A stretch of 64,000 bases of DNA, taken from assembly GCF_000250675.2 (NCBI RefSeq), contig NC_018681.1, positions 7,750,001 to 7,814,000 of the forward strand, read 5' to 3'. The stretch is from Nocardia brasiliensis ATCC 700358 (GTDB taxonomy: Bacteria; Actinomycetota; Actinomycetes; Mycobacteriales; Mycobacteriaceae). Position 1 is the first letter of the stretch. Each line of letters begins with the position of its first letter. Positions 32,928-41,457 of this stretch are shown piece after piece. The notes beneath the pieces were generated by a model. The model ran no database searches. It saw only the letters and a list, made by a program, of their open reading frames with translations, and was not told where the DNA came from. A program made the position numbers and the translations under genes.

Positions 32928-34472
32928 GTGGGGCACGCGGGCGCAGCGCTCGGTGCGGCACTCGTGAAGCTGCGCGCTCGCCTGGCCCGGCGGCTGTCCG
33001 CCGTACCGTTGCGGATCGGCTTGGTAGTCGCGGTACTGCTGCTGACGACCACCGCGTTGCTCGCCTCCGGGGTGGCGGTGACCTCGGGGCTGAGCCGCTC
33101 GCTGACCGAGCGCACCGACGAGCAGTTGCTCGACGCGGCGCATTCCTGGGCCGAGCCGCGGCCGATGAAGGTGGTGCTCTCCGACCAGGGTGCGGTGCAA
33201 TGGATTCCGGCCGACGCGCCGGCACAACTGCCGGCGCCCCGCTCGATCGGCGATCAGCCGCGCCGGTTCTTCGAGTTGCGCAAGGGCGCCGGAGGTCAGC
33301 TTTATACGAAACCCGATGGCGGCGGGACCAATTCCGGTGCGCCGGAGCTGCCGACCCAGCTCGGTGATTCACCGGCCACCGTGGGATCGACCGGTGGGTC
33401 GTCGGTGCGCTGGCGGGTCCTGTCCATTTCGAACGAATACGGCTCGACCATCATCGCCTTGCCGCTGACCGACAACCAGGAGACGGTTTCACGACTGATC
33501 TTCTTCGAACTGGCCATCGGCACAACGGCTTTGGTCGCACTCGGCGTGCTCGGCTACCTGGTGATCCAGCGCAGTCTGCGGCCGCTGCGCGCGGTGGAGG
33601 ACACCGCCGCCGCGATCGCGGGCGGCGACCTGCACCGGCGGGTCCCGGTGCGGAACGTGGACACCGAGGTCGACCATCTGGCGCGCTCGTTGAACGAGAT
33701 GCTGGCGCAGATCCAGTACGGCGTCGCCGCCACCGAGGCGTCCGAGGAGGCGGCGCGGCGCTCCGAGGCCAGGATGCGCCGCTTCATTGCGGACGCGAGC
33801 CATGAGCTGCGCACACCGCTGACCACCATTCGTGGCTTCGCCGAGCTGTATCGGCAGGGGGCGAGCAAGGACGCCACCATGGTGGTCGGCCGGATCGAAT
33901 CGGAGGCCGAACGGATGGGGCTGCTGGTGGAGGATCTGCTCCTGCTGGCCCGGCTCGACGAGAAGCGGCCGCTGGCGTGCCAACCGGTGGATCTGCTCGC
34001 GCTCGCGGGCGACGCGGTGCACAGCGCGCAGGCCATGGCCGCCCGCCAGCACGCGCCGGGCACACCGCAGCGCCGGATCGGCCTGGTGATCGAACCGGGC
34101 GAGGGCACCTTCGATGTGCTGGGCGACGAGCCGCGACTGCGCCAGGTGCTGGCCAATCTGCTCGGCAACGCCCTGACCCATACCCCGCCCGCAGCCGCCG
34201 TCGTCGTCCGGCTCACGCCTTGCGTCGACGAGGTGCGTCTCGACGTAATCGATTCCGGGCCCGGGCTTTCCCCCGAGGCGGCCGCGCGGGTGTTCGAACG
34301 CTTCTATCGCACCGACGCCTCGCGGACGCGAGCGAGCGGGGGCACCGGCCTCGGCTTGTCGATCGTGCACGCACTGGTCGCCGCGCACGGCGGACGGGTG
34401 AACTTGGACAGCAGGCCGGGGGAAGGAGCCACCTTCACCGTGTTCTTACCGCGTCGGCCGTCGGCCGCCTAG
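32928..34472 (+). CDS. Membrane sensor histidine kinase without an adjacent response regulator
   Basis: 514 residues. N-terminal membrane helix (about 29-50), an extracytoplasmic domain of roughly 140 residues, a second helix near 190-212, a HAMP domain, the H-box with His292 in ASHELRTPL, and the ATPase domain with NLLGNALTHTP, DSGPGLS and GTGLGLSIV. It is of the EnvZ/PrrB-like class (TcrY-type architecture). Such kinases are usually preceded by their regulator gene; here the upstream gene is a divergent hydrolase, so the partner lies elsewhere. The GTG at 32928 is the furthest reasonable start; a GTG at 32964 is also possible. Confidence 0.88.
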   Translation: MGHAGAALGAALVKLRARLARRLSAVPLRIGLVVAVLLLTTTALLASGVAVTSGLSRSLTERTDEQLLDAAHSWAEPRPMKVVLSDQGAVQWIPADAPAQLPAPRSIGDQPRRFFELRKGAGGQLYTKPDGGGTNSGAPELPTQLGDSPATVGSTGGSSVRWRVLSISNEYGSTIIALPLTDNQETVSRLIFFELAIGTTALVALGVLGYLVIQRSLRPLRAVEDTAAAIAGGDLHRRVPVRNVDTEVDHLARSLNEMLAQIQYGVAATEASEEAARRSEARMRRFIADASHELRTPLTTIRGFAELYRQGASKDATMVVGRIESEAERMGLLVEDLLLLARLDEKRPLACQPVDLLALAGDAVHSAQAMAARQHAPGTPQRRIGLVIEPGEGTFDVLGDEPRLRQVLANLLGNALTHTPPAAAVVVRLTPCVDEVRLDVIDSGPGLSPEAAARVFERFYRTDASRTRASGGTGLGLSIVHALVAAHGGRVNLDSRPGEGATFTVFLPRRPSAA

Positions 34473-34494
34473 ATCGTCTCACGCACAACGGATT

Positions 34495-35280
34495 TCACCG
34501 CTCAGCGGCGACGAGCACGTCGTCGAGCGGCGGGCTCTGCGGCACCGCGCCCTCCTCGATGAACCACTCCCACCGCATGATCCGGCCCAGCATCCACGTC
34601 GGCATTCGCAGCAGCAGCCTGGCGATGGTGGCGAAGCCACTCGTACCCGCGAGTACCGAGCGGTGCGCCGCGAGCGCGGTCTGGCGTTGACCCGCGAAGC
34701 CGCGCACATCGATCCGGTGGGTGATCTCGGCGGCCGGACTGTAGCCTGCGTCCAACCGCGCGAGGTTGGCCCGGATGCGGAGCGCGGTGAGCAGACGCGC
34801 TATGCGCAGCGCGTTTTCGCGCGGCATGGTGGCTTGCAGTACCCGCACGCCTGCCAGTTCCGCTGCCCGGCTACCCACCTCGCTGACCCGCACGTGATCT
34901 CGGTGGCCATACCCGCCGTTGCGGTCGTAGCTGAACAGGAGCTCGGCCGCTTCGTCGCGCAGAATCGCGGCCAACCGCGCGGCGGCTTCCTCGGGATCGG
35001 CTCGGACGAAACGGGTTCGGTCCGCCGGGTCCGCGTAGAGCACCGCGCCGTGCCCGCTGTCGGCGTAGCCCAGGTGCACGACCCGCGCGACCCCCAATGC
35101 GGCTGCGCTGACAGACAATTCGGCCAGCCGCGGCGCGGGTCCGTCGAGCGTGGCCATATGCCCGTCGGTCGCCACGACGAGCACGGTGCGGTGCCCCGCC
35201 GCGGCCAGCTTCGCCAGTGTGCCTCCGGTGAGCAGGGTTTCGTCATCCGGGTGTGCGTGCAATGCCACGACGGTCGCCAT
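34495..35280 (-). CDS. PIG-L family zinc deacetylase (MshB/LmbE-like)
   Basis: 261 residues. The zinc site is AHPDDE at residues 9-14, with the third ligand in GYGHRDHVRV. Family members remove acetyl groups from GlcNAc-containing small molecules, including mycothiol precursors (MshB) and mycothiol conjugates (Mca). The length and C-terminus do not let me choose among them. It is convergent with the histidine kinase gene (22 bp). Confidence 0.87.
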   Translation of the reverse strand: MATVVALHAHPDDETLLTGGTLAKLAAAGHRTVLVVATDGHMATLDGPAPRLAELSVSAAALGVARVVHLGYADSGHGAVLYADPADRTRFVRADPEEAAARLAAILRDEAAELLFSYDRNGGYGHRDHVRVSEVGSRAAELAGVRVLQATMPRENALRIARLLTALRIRANLARLDAGYSPAAEITHRIDVRGFAGQRQTALAAHRSVLAGTSGFATIARLLLRMPTWMLGRIMRWEWFIEEGAVPQSPPLDDVLVAAER

Positions 35281-35318
35281 CGGACCAGTCTGGCAGCAGT
35301 CGGCCGCGCGGCGGCGGA

Positions 35319-35405
35319 TCAGCGCAGGATGAGCAGCAATAGCGCCTTCTGCAACGTGTCGAAGATCCGGGCGACGGTGATCGCGATATCGACGGTACCC
35401 ATCAT
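35319..35405 (-). CDS. 28-residue hydrophobic peptide
   Basis: A very short frame on the minus strand: MMGTVDIAITVARIF followed by DTLQKALLLLILR and a TGA. It is preceded at good distance by a strong ribosome binding site (GGAAAGGGGG, 35408-35420). The peptide is amphipathic in its first half and hydrophobic in the second, like small membrane-associated peptides. It lies alone between the PIG-L gene and the photolyase gene, on the same strand as both. The strong Shine-Dalgarno sequence is the main reason to believe it. Confidence 0.4.
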   Translation of the reverse strand: MMGTVDIAITVARIFDTLQKALLLLILR

Positions 35406-35512
35406 CACAGGCCCCCTTTCCGCAGGGACGAACAAGCCTCGATGTACCAATTCAAGACCCGGCGTCGCGAATTAGGAAGGGGTACGGGCGCATCTGCCGC
35501 GGAATCGGTGCG

Positions 35513-36838
35513 CTACATGCCGACACATTCGATGATCGGCGCGGGATAGTCCGCGGGATCGATGTTCGCACGCCACGGCGTGTGGATCGCGGCACCGGAG
35601 AGATGGGCGAGTTCGGGCAGCCAACGCCGGACGTAATCACCGTTCTCGTCGTAGCGCTTGGCCTGCCGGAGGGGATTGAGCACGCGGTTGGGCCTGGTGT
35701 CGGTGCCGGTACCGGCGACCCACTGCCAGTTGAGCTGGTTGTTCGCCAGATCCGCGTCCACCAGCCAGTGCAGGAAATGCGCGGCGCCGACGCGCCAGTC
35801 GATGCGCAGCGATTTGGCCAGAAAACTGGCGGTGATGAGCCTGGCCCGGCCGGGCATCCAGCCTTCGGCCTGCAACTGGCGCATGGGGGCGTCGACGATC
35901 GGGAACCCGGTGCGGCCGTCCCGCCACGCCGCGGCGGCCTGCGGATCATCACGCCACTCGCCCGGGCGGGGCCGATAGTCCGACCACGCGATATCCGGCC
36001 TGGCCGCGAGCAATTGGTGATGGAAGTCGCGCCAGGACAGCTGCCTGGCGAAAGCATGGCCGCCCGGGGTGGACATATCGACCCGGTGCACCAGCTCGAC
36101 CGGCGAGACGCAACCGAAATGCAGATACGGCGAGAGCCGGGAGGTGGCATCGGCGGCGAGGTCGTCGTTGCGCTCCTCGTAATTCTCGATCGGGCCGGAC
36201 AGCCAGTCCCGCACGATCTTTCGCCCCGTCGTCTCGCCACCGACGGCGAGCTGCGGGGAGGTGTCGCCCGCGCAGAGTTCTTCGGGTTCGGGCAGTGGAT
36301 CGCTGCGTACCGGCGGCATGGTGAGTTCGCGCGGCTTGCCGAGCGGTGTGCGCTGGTGCGCCTCGGTCCAGCGGCGGAAATACGGTGTGAAGACGGCGAA
36401 GTGGTCGCGGCCGGTGGACGGGACGAGCACCTCCGGATCGGCCGCGGTGATCGAGGCGGCGTGGCTGTGCAGCAGACAACTGCGCTGTGCCAAGCGATCC
36501 CGCAGCGCCTGTTCCCGCCGGCGGCTGTAACCGCTGACGTCGGCGGCGATATGCACGCTGTCGGCATGCACTTCTTCGGCCACCGCGGCCACCTGTTCGA
36601 CGACGTCGCCGCGCCGCACCACCAGCTTGCCGCCGATCGCCCGCAACTCGGCGTCCAGTTCGCCGAGCGCGGCGGCCAGGAAACGCGCCCGGTTCGGCGC
36701 CGCGAACCGACCACCGGCGATCGCCTCGTCGATCACGAAAAGCGGTACCACCGAGGCGCCCTCGCGATGCGCGGCGGTGAGCACCGGGTTGTCGCGCACC
36801 CGCAGGTCGCGCGTGAACAAAGCGATGGTGACGGTCAT
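35513..36838 (-). CDS. phr: Deoxyribodipyrimidine photo-lyase
   Basis: 441 residues, class I CPD photolyase. N-terminal alpha/beta antenna domain (TIALFTRDLRVRDNPVL), linker, and the helical FAD domain with SRLSPYLHFGCVSP, LSWRDFHHQLL, FPIVDAPMRQL, the WMPGRARLITASFL segment and WQWVAGTGTD with NPLRQAKRYD. The Trp residues for electron transfer are present. It repairs cyclobutane pyrimidine dimers using blue or near-UV light. GAGGAG precedes the ATG. It is 121 bp downstream of the lipocalin gene on the same strand, and both are near a B12-type MerR photoreceptor gene. Confidence 0.93.
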   Translation of the reverse strand: MTVTIALFTRDLRVRDNPVLTAAHREGASVVPLFVIDEAIAGGRFAAPNRARFLAAALGELDAELRAIGGKLVVRRGDVVEQVAAVAEEVHADSVHIAADVSGYSRRREQALRDRLAQRSCLLHSHAASITAADPEVLVPSTGRDHFAVFTPYFRRWTEAHQRTPLGKPRELTMPPVRSDPLPEPEELCAGDTSPQLAVGGETTGRKIVRDWLSGPIENYEERNDDLAADATSRLSPYLHFGCVSPVELVHRVDMSTPGGHAFARQLSWRDFHHQLLAARPDIAWSDYRPRPGEWRDDPQAAAAWRDGRTGFPIVDAPMRQLQAEGWMPGRARLITASFLAKSLRIDWRVGAAHFLHWLVDADLANNQLNWQWVAGTGTDTRPNRVLNPLRQAKRYDENGDYVRRWLPELAHLSGAAIHTPWRANIDPADYPAPIIECVGM

Positions 36839-36959
36839 CTGCTCCTCTTCGAGTGCTGAAACGAATGCGGTCCGGCGCCCGGAAGGGTGGCGCCGCGGCG
36901 CGACGGGCGGCTCAGGCCTGCGACCCTCGACGCGACCCTCACGAGCGCCGGACCGGAGG

Positions 36960-37571
36960 TCACACTGTGCAGAGCGGAACGATCCCGGTGAAGCCACCGG
37001 TACTCGGCGAGGTCAGGTACACACACGGATCCTGGCCTGCCGCAACGATTCCCGCGCGCACGCTGGACCAGGACGCAGCATCGAGCCGGGTGTCGCGCGC
37101 GAGTACGAAGCCGGACAGCCGGCTCGGGTCGGTGACCACCGCCCAGGAGTAGTCCGGGGCGAGCGCCGTGACGATGTAGTTGGTGGGTCCGTCGAGCCGA
37201 TCCTGGGTGGGCACGCCCGGAAAGCTCACGTGCAGTTGCGCATTGGTGGCGCGGTCGTTGACTGTCGCGGTGCCCGCGATTTCGTTGTTCGCGTTCGTCC
37301 AGGTGGTGCAGGTGTTGCGCACCGCGACATTGCCTTGCGCGTCGAGCGAGTAGTTCGCCTTGGTGTCGCGAGCGCAGGCGAGGTTGAAGTACTGCGGGAC
37401 CGCGGCGAGTTGCTGCCAGGTACCGAGGTACCGATTCAGGTCCAGCGACGGCACCGGCGCCGGACCGGCGACCGGCGCGGCCTGCGCACTGGCCATCGGC
37501 AGAACCGCGGCCGCGAATCCGGCCAGAACCAGGAAAAGACGTGCAGAATGCCGCTTACTTCGAGATGTCAC
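36960..37571 (-). CDS. Secreted lipocalin (Blc-like)
   Basis: 203 residues. The GTG at 37571 is chosen because GAGGAG lies 5 nt upstream; an ATG 33 nt further up is less likely. A signal peptide (LFLVLAGFAAAVLPMASAQA) is followed by the lipocalin signature DLNRYLGTWQQLAAVP, the central YSLDAQGNVAV strand, and DYSWAVVTDPSR. Cys residues at both ends could form the usual disulfide. Bacterial Blc-type lipocalins bind lysophospholipids or fatty acids and often sit with photolyase and cyclopropane-synthase-like genes in light-induced clusters, as here. Confidence 0.88.
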   Translation of the reverse strand: MTSRSKRHSARLFLVLAGFAAAVLPMASAQAAPVAGPAPVPSLDLNRYLGTWQQLAAVPQYFNLACARDTKANYSLDAQGNVAVRNTCTTWTNANNEIAGTATVNDRATNAQLHVSFPGVPTQDRLDGPTNYIVTALAPDYSWAVVTDPSRLSGFVLARDTRLDAASWSSVRAGIVAAGQDPCVYLTSPSTGGFTGIVPLCTV

Positions 37572-37614
37572 ACGAACTCCTCGGTTATCGACGATATCTG
37601 CCATCCTATCGCAT

Positions 37615-37623
37615 AACGATGCA
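37615..37623 (+). promoter_or_regulatory. AACGATGCA motif upstream of the lipocalin/photolyase unit (copy 1 of 3)
   Basis: AACGATGCA followed by AAAC lies 44 nt upstream of the lipocalin start. The same 9-mer occurs at 39749 (plus strand) and 42850-42842 (minus strand), all in non-coding DNA of this cluster. On the lipocalin strand, TTGAAT at 37638-37633 precedes the motif and could be a -35 box with a long spacer, as MerR-type activators prefer. Confidence 0.4.
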
Positions 37624-37829
37624 AAACCGATTCAATATCCCCGTATCCCGCCGGGGACGAGCCGCAGCCGCCGGCACCGCGAGAGGTCGCGACGGTTGGC
37701 TGCCGCGCCCGGGGCCGACGGCCAGCGACGGCGCCGCGGTCCCGAGCGCCCGCCCTCATGCTCGAACCGTGCAGCTGGCCGGATGATCCCACCCGGCGGG
37801 CGGGCCCATGGCCGGCCCTGCGAGGCGGA

Positions 37830-37899
37830 GGCTCACAGACTTTCCATTCGGTTCACAAGGCCTGCAGCCCCTGTGAACCGTATGAATTCTCTGTGAGCC
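37830..37899. promoter_or_regulatory. Two nested perfect inverted repeats sharing TCACA/TGTGA cores
   Basis: The outer pair GGCTCACAGA (37830-37839) and TCTGTGAGCC (37890-37899) encloses the inner pair CGGTTCACA (37849-37857) and TGTGAACCG (37872-37880). All four arms contain TCACA or its complement. The 70-bp structure lies in the 682-bp space between the divergent lipocalin (37571) and MerR (38254) genes, where no convincing coding frame is seen. It could be a multi-half-site operator or a cruciform. Confidence 0.6.
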
Positions 37900-38253
37900 C
37901 TCGACCTATCTGTCGCTTGGTCCAGACGACCACGCCGGAATCCCCACCCAGAACATGGACTGCAACTTCCGCGGCGCAGATTACTGGCAGGCGACGCATC
38001 CAGCATCGATCCGCCAGAGCTGGACCGCGCTGCTCAGGTCTTCGCTCAGCTGCCCGGCGCTACGCCCTTGGCTACGTTGGGCGGGTGCAGGGCGGGAGGC
38101 CGTCGCGGTGGCGGCGAACTGGGACTGCGATGGGTGGCGACCGTCGCCGCCGTAGCGCGTTGAGCACGGTGGGCGGGCCGCCGAACACTCCGCGCGACGG
38201 CGCGGCGGCCGGGCGTGGTGAATCGGGCGCGGCGGGGGAGGCAGAATGAGGCG

Positions 38254-39099
38254 ATGACCGCCGGTTCTGCTCACGCTTCCGACGCGGCCGGCTACACGGT
38301 CCGCGCGGTAGCCGAGCGACTCGGCATCCCGACGGCGACTTTGCGGAGCTGGAACCGGCGCTACAACATCGGCCCGCCGCAACATCGGCCGGGCAAGCAC
38401 CGCCTCTACACCGAAGCCGATATCGCTCAGCTCGGCCGCATGCTGACGCTCATCCAGGACGGCGCGACCCCGGCGGGTGCAGCTGCGGCGGTGCGCGGAC
38501 CGGCCCCGCGACTGGGCGATCGGTATCCGTTGCTCGCCGCGGCCTTCATGCTCGAAACCCGCGCGGTATCGGATCACCTCGAGGCCCACTTCCGCGCCTA
38601 CGGCGTCGCCGATACCTGGGATCGCTTGTGCCGCCCCGCTTTCGCCGACATCGTCGACCGGCAGGGCGCGGGCGAGCGCTGCATCGATGTCGAGCACCTG
38701 CTTTCCTGGTGCATCACCTCGGTGCTGCACCGCACCAACCCGCCACCGGTCGCACCCGCCACGACACCGGTGGTGCTGGCCTGCACCAGCGGGGAAACGC
38801 ACGCGCTCCCGCTCGAGGTGCTGCGGGCGGCACTGGCCGAACAAGATATCGGCGCCCACATGCTCGGCGCGGACGTACCCACCGGCGCACTGGCCGACAG
38901 CCTGGCCAGGCACACCCGCCCCGCCGCGGTAGTGCTCTGGTCCCAGCAGGAATCGACCGCCCTGACCTCGGCCATCCGCGCGTGCCACGAGGCCGGCGCC
39001 CGGGTCTTCGTCGGCGGCCCCGGCTGGGATGCCGTGATCCTGCCCGACTCCGCCCACCGCGTCGCGAGCCTGCAAGACGCCGTCGACCAGCTGAGCTGA
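38254..39099 (+). CDS. litR: LitR/CarH-type MerR regulator with B12-binding domain
   Basis: 281 residues. N-terminal MerR helix-turn-helix (about 13-75: YTVRAVAERLGIPTATLRSWNRRYNIGP). The middle helical bundle carries the Glu147-His148 pair (DVEHLL), though the Trp that precedes it in CarH (W-x9-E-H) is Gln here. The C-terminal Rossmann-like domain has GETHALPL, with His183 at the position of the lower cobalamin ligand. CarH and LitR proteins bind adenosylcobalamin in the dark and release DNA on illumination. Neighbours are classical targets: photolyase, lipocalin, UfaM-like methyltransferase and TIGR01777 epimerase. AGG elements precede the ATG. Confidence 0.85.
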   Translation: MTAGSAHASDAAGYTVRAVAERLGIPTATLRSWNRRYNIGPPQHRPGKHRLYTEADIAQLGRMLTLIQDGATPAGAAAAVRGPAPRLGDRYPLLAAAFMLETRAVSDHLEAHFRAYGVADTWDRLCRPAFADIVDRQGAGERCIDVEHLLSWCITSVLHRTNPPPVAPATTPVVLACTSGETHALPLEVLRAALAEQDIGAHMLGADVPTGALADSLARHTRPAAVVLWSQQESTALTSAIRACHEAGARVFVGGPGWDAVILPDSAHRVASLQDAVDQLS

Positions 39100-39169
39100 C
39101 TGGCCGGCTCATCCGCCCCGACCGCGCGCGTGCCACGCCGTCGAACAGCTGAGCCGACCGGACGCCGCC

Positions 39170-39686
39170 AGGGTCGTCGTCGGCGGCCCTGGCTGGGATG
39201 CCGTGATTTTGCCCAACTCCACGCATCACGTCGCGAGCCTGCTCGATGCCATCGAGCAACTGGGCCGACCGGACGCCGCCCGCCGAACTCGCCACCCGTC
39301 CGTCCCGCACTCCGAAGCGAAGCCTTCCGCGCACACCCTGCCGACCGCGAACGTGAACTACCGCCGAACCGTTGGACCGACCTGACGCCACCCAGGTCTT
39401 CGTCGACTGCCCGAGGCTGAGATGCCGCGATTCCGCCAGACTCCGCGCACCGCGTCGCGAGCCCGCTCGATGCCATCGAACAACTGGGCTGACCGGACGC
39501 CGCCCGCGCCGAACTCGCCACCCATCCGCCGCGCGTTCCGAGGCGCAATCCTTCCGCGTGCACCCGCAACCCACCGACTGCGCGCGTGCCGCGCCGGCGA
39601 ACGGCTGGGTGACCGGACGACGCGCCCGCCGAATTCGCCACCCATCCGTCCCGCACTCCGAGGCGAAATCCATCCGCGTGCACCCG
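39170..39686 (+). pseudogene. Decayed tandem copies of the litR-type gene 3' end
   Basis: The last 100 nt of the MerR gene (39001-39104) reappear at 39170-39270 and, more decayed, at 39394-39496. Copy 2 still reads VVGGPGWDAVILPNSTHHV in the gene's frame; copy 3 has frame changes. Each copy is followed by a second repeated block (39271-39341, 39497-39565, and a third at 39618-39686 without its head) beginning ACGCCGCCCGCCGAACTCGC. So a head-plus-tail unit was amplified two to three times and then decayed. No intact start or domain remains. Confidence 0.65.
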
Positions 39687-39748
39687 CGCCCGCCGACGCG
39701 CGTGCCATGTCGGCTACCGCACTGAGTCTTGTAGGGGTCACCCTCGAA

Positions 39749-39757
39749 AACGATGCA
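39749..39757 (+). promoter_or_regulatory. AACGATGCA motif (copy 2 of 3), with a second partial CGATGCA beside it
   Basis: The sequence reads AAAACGATGCATATTCGATGCA from 39747: a full motif and a direct partial repeat 11 bp later. It lies downstream of the decayed copies and about 420 bp upstream of the cyclopropane-synthase-like gene. The surrounding 60 bp are the most AT-rich in this intergenic region, so a promoter is plausible. Confidence 0.35.
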
Positions 39758-39887
39758 TATTCGATGCAGAGCAGTTTGCCATAGCGACCGTTGGACAACT
39801 GCGGGCAATCCATCCTGGATGCGACACATTCCCAGGGTCCACTTGGTTCGTTCTGTGCACCGTCGAATGGCTCGGCGGGGGCTCGGG

Positions 39888-40094
39888 TCACCCTGCGGTG
39901 CGGGCAACAGGAAGGTCGTCCGCATCCGGGTCCACCGTGTTCGCCGTGTCCCGCGGCGTCACGAATTCAGCTGCCGGTAACCGGCCGATCTTCGCCGCCT
40001 CGATGACCGGCCGTTGCCATTCGGCCACCGTCCGTACCATCCTGCGCGCGACAGTGGCAATACCCTTTGCCGCACTTGTGGTCTCGGTGCGCAT
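39888..40094 (-). CDS. Possible small protein (68 residues)
   Basis: A minus-strand frame reading MRTETTSAAKGIATVARRMV, then a helical central part (TVAEWQRPVIEAAKIGRL) and an acidic tail ending PVARTAG. Most third positions are G or C, and the amino-acid text looks protein-like, but there is no clear ribosome binding site and no recognised family. It is divergent from the methyltransferase gene (81 bp). It could be a start-region shadow; confidence is low. Confidence 0.3.
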   Translation of the reverse strand: MRTETTSAAKGIATVARRMVRTVAEWQRPVIEAAKIGRLPAAEFVTPRDTANTVDPDADDLPVARTAG

Positions 40095-40175
40095 TCGCAG
40101 GTACGCCGTCCAGCTCCGGACACGCGGCCTGCCGCTCGTCCCCCGACCCGCCGAGCACCTCGAGGAGTATTCGCG

Positions 40176-41444
40176 GTGAGCATCCGATCCCATGTCGCGC
40201 CACTCCCCGCGACCACATGGCCCGATATCGAGCGCGTGCCCGCCGGCATCCGCGCCACGCTCGCCGCGGCGGTGGCGGACAAGCTGTTCCGGCGCGCCGT
40301 ACGCGCGCTTCCGCTGCTGGTCGAATATCCGGACGGGAGCACGCTTGGCGGAGGCGGTGCGGACGCGCCCCGGCTCGTCTTGCACCGCCCCGGCGATTTC
40401 GCCACGCGGCTCGGCGTCGGCGGCCTGATCGGTTTCGGCGAGGCCTATATGGCCGGCGACTGGTCCGCGCCCGATCCGGCCGCGACGCTGGCGGTGTTCG
40501 CCGCGCATATCGACACCCTCGTCCCGGCGCCACTGCGCGCGTTGCGCCGCTTCTACGTGGCCAGACAGCCGGCCACCGAACGCAACAGCGAGTCGAACAC
40601 CCGCGGCAACATCGCCAGGCACTACGACCTGTCGAACAATCTCTTCGAGCTGTTCCTCGACGAGACCCTGACCTACTCCAGCGCGCTGTTCCCGGCCACC
40701 GCGCCGCCGCCGCGCTGGGCCGACCTCGCCGCCGCCCAGCGCGCCAAGATCGATCGGATCCTCGATTGCGCCGGCGTCGGGCCGGGCACCCGGTTGCTCG
40801 AAATCGGCACCGGCTGGGGCGAATTGGCGCTGCGCGCGGCCGCTCGCGGGGCGTCGGTGCGCTCGGTGACCCTCTCGACCGAGCAGCGCGCGCTCGCGCT
40901 GGACCGGATCGCGGCCGCGGGGCTCGCCGAGCGCGTCGCCGTCGATCTGCTCGACTACCGCCGGGTGCGCGGCGAATACGACGCGGTCGTGTCGGTGGAG
41001 ATGATCGAGGCCGTCGGCTACGAATACCTGGAGACCTTCTTCGAGGCCATCGACCGGGTGCTCGCACCGGACGGACGCGCGGTGATCCAGGCGATCACCA
41101 TGCCGCACCACCGCATGCGCGCCACCCGCCACACCTACACCTGGGTGCAGAAGTACATCTTTCCCGGCGGCTTCCTGCCGTCCACCCGGCTGCTCGCCGA
41201 CGTCGCCGCTCGCCGCACCACACTGATTGTGCGCGAACAACTCTCGATGGGCGAGCATTACGCGCACACACTGCGACTGTGGCAGCAGCGGTTCAACGCC
41301 CGCACCGAACGGGTCGCCGAATTGGGCTTCGATCCGGTCTTCCGGCGGATGTGGCGGCTGTATCTGGCGCATGCCGAGGCCGGATTCCGCTGCGGCTACC
41401 TCGATGTACACCAGATCTTGCTGACCCGCGACGCCGCGGTGTGA
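40176..41444 (+). CDS. Cyclopropane-fatty-acyl-phospholipid-synthase-like methyltransferase (UfaM type)
   Basis: 422 residues; the GTG start has GAGGAG 8 nt upstream. The N-terminal 120 residues form the lipid-binding part (LIGFGEAYMAGDWSAPD). The SAM domain follows: IARHYDLSNNLFELFLDE, LLEIGTGWGELALRAA, VSVEMIEAVGYEY and YIFPGGFLPS, all diagnostic of the CFA synthase family. It should methylate or cyclopropanate unsaturated phospholipid chains. UfaM-type homologs belong to light-induced gene sets together with photolyase and the TIGR01777 epimerase, which is the next gene (convergent, 13 bp). Confidence 0.9.
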   Translation: MSIRSHVAPLPATTWPDIERVPAGIRATLAAAVADKLFRRAVRALPLLVEYPDGSTLGGGGADAPRLVLHRPGDFATRLGVGGLIGFGEAYMAGDWSAPDPAATLAVFAAHIDTLVPAPLRALRRFYVARQPATERNSESNTRGNIARHYDLSNNLFELFLDETLTYSSALFPATAPPPRWADLAAAQRAKIDRILDCAGVGPGTRLLEIGTGWGELALRAAARGASVRSVTLSTEQRALALDRIAAAGLAERVAVDLLDYRRVRGEYDAVVSVEMIEAVGYEYLETFFEAIDRVLAPDGRAVIQAITMPHHRMRATRHTYTWVQKYIFPGGFLPSTRLLADVAARRTTLIVREQLSMGEHYAHTLRLWQQRFNARTERVAELGFDPVFRRMWRLYLAHAEAGFRCGYLDVHQILLTRDAAV

Positions 41445-41457
41445 CCCGCGGTCGAAC

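Noticed and set aside
37758..38249. Plus-strand frame upstream of the MerR gene
   Set aside because: Translation lacks any fold-like pattern, it contains the nested palindromes, and there is no ribosome binding site.
38598..39683. Minus-strand frame with repeated Gly/Arg/Ser peptide segments downstream of the MerR gene
   Set aside because: Its repeats only mirror the decayed tandem copies of the MerR gene 3' end; there is no ribosome binding site or recognisable protein.
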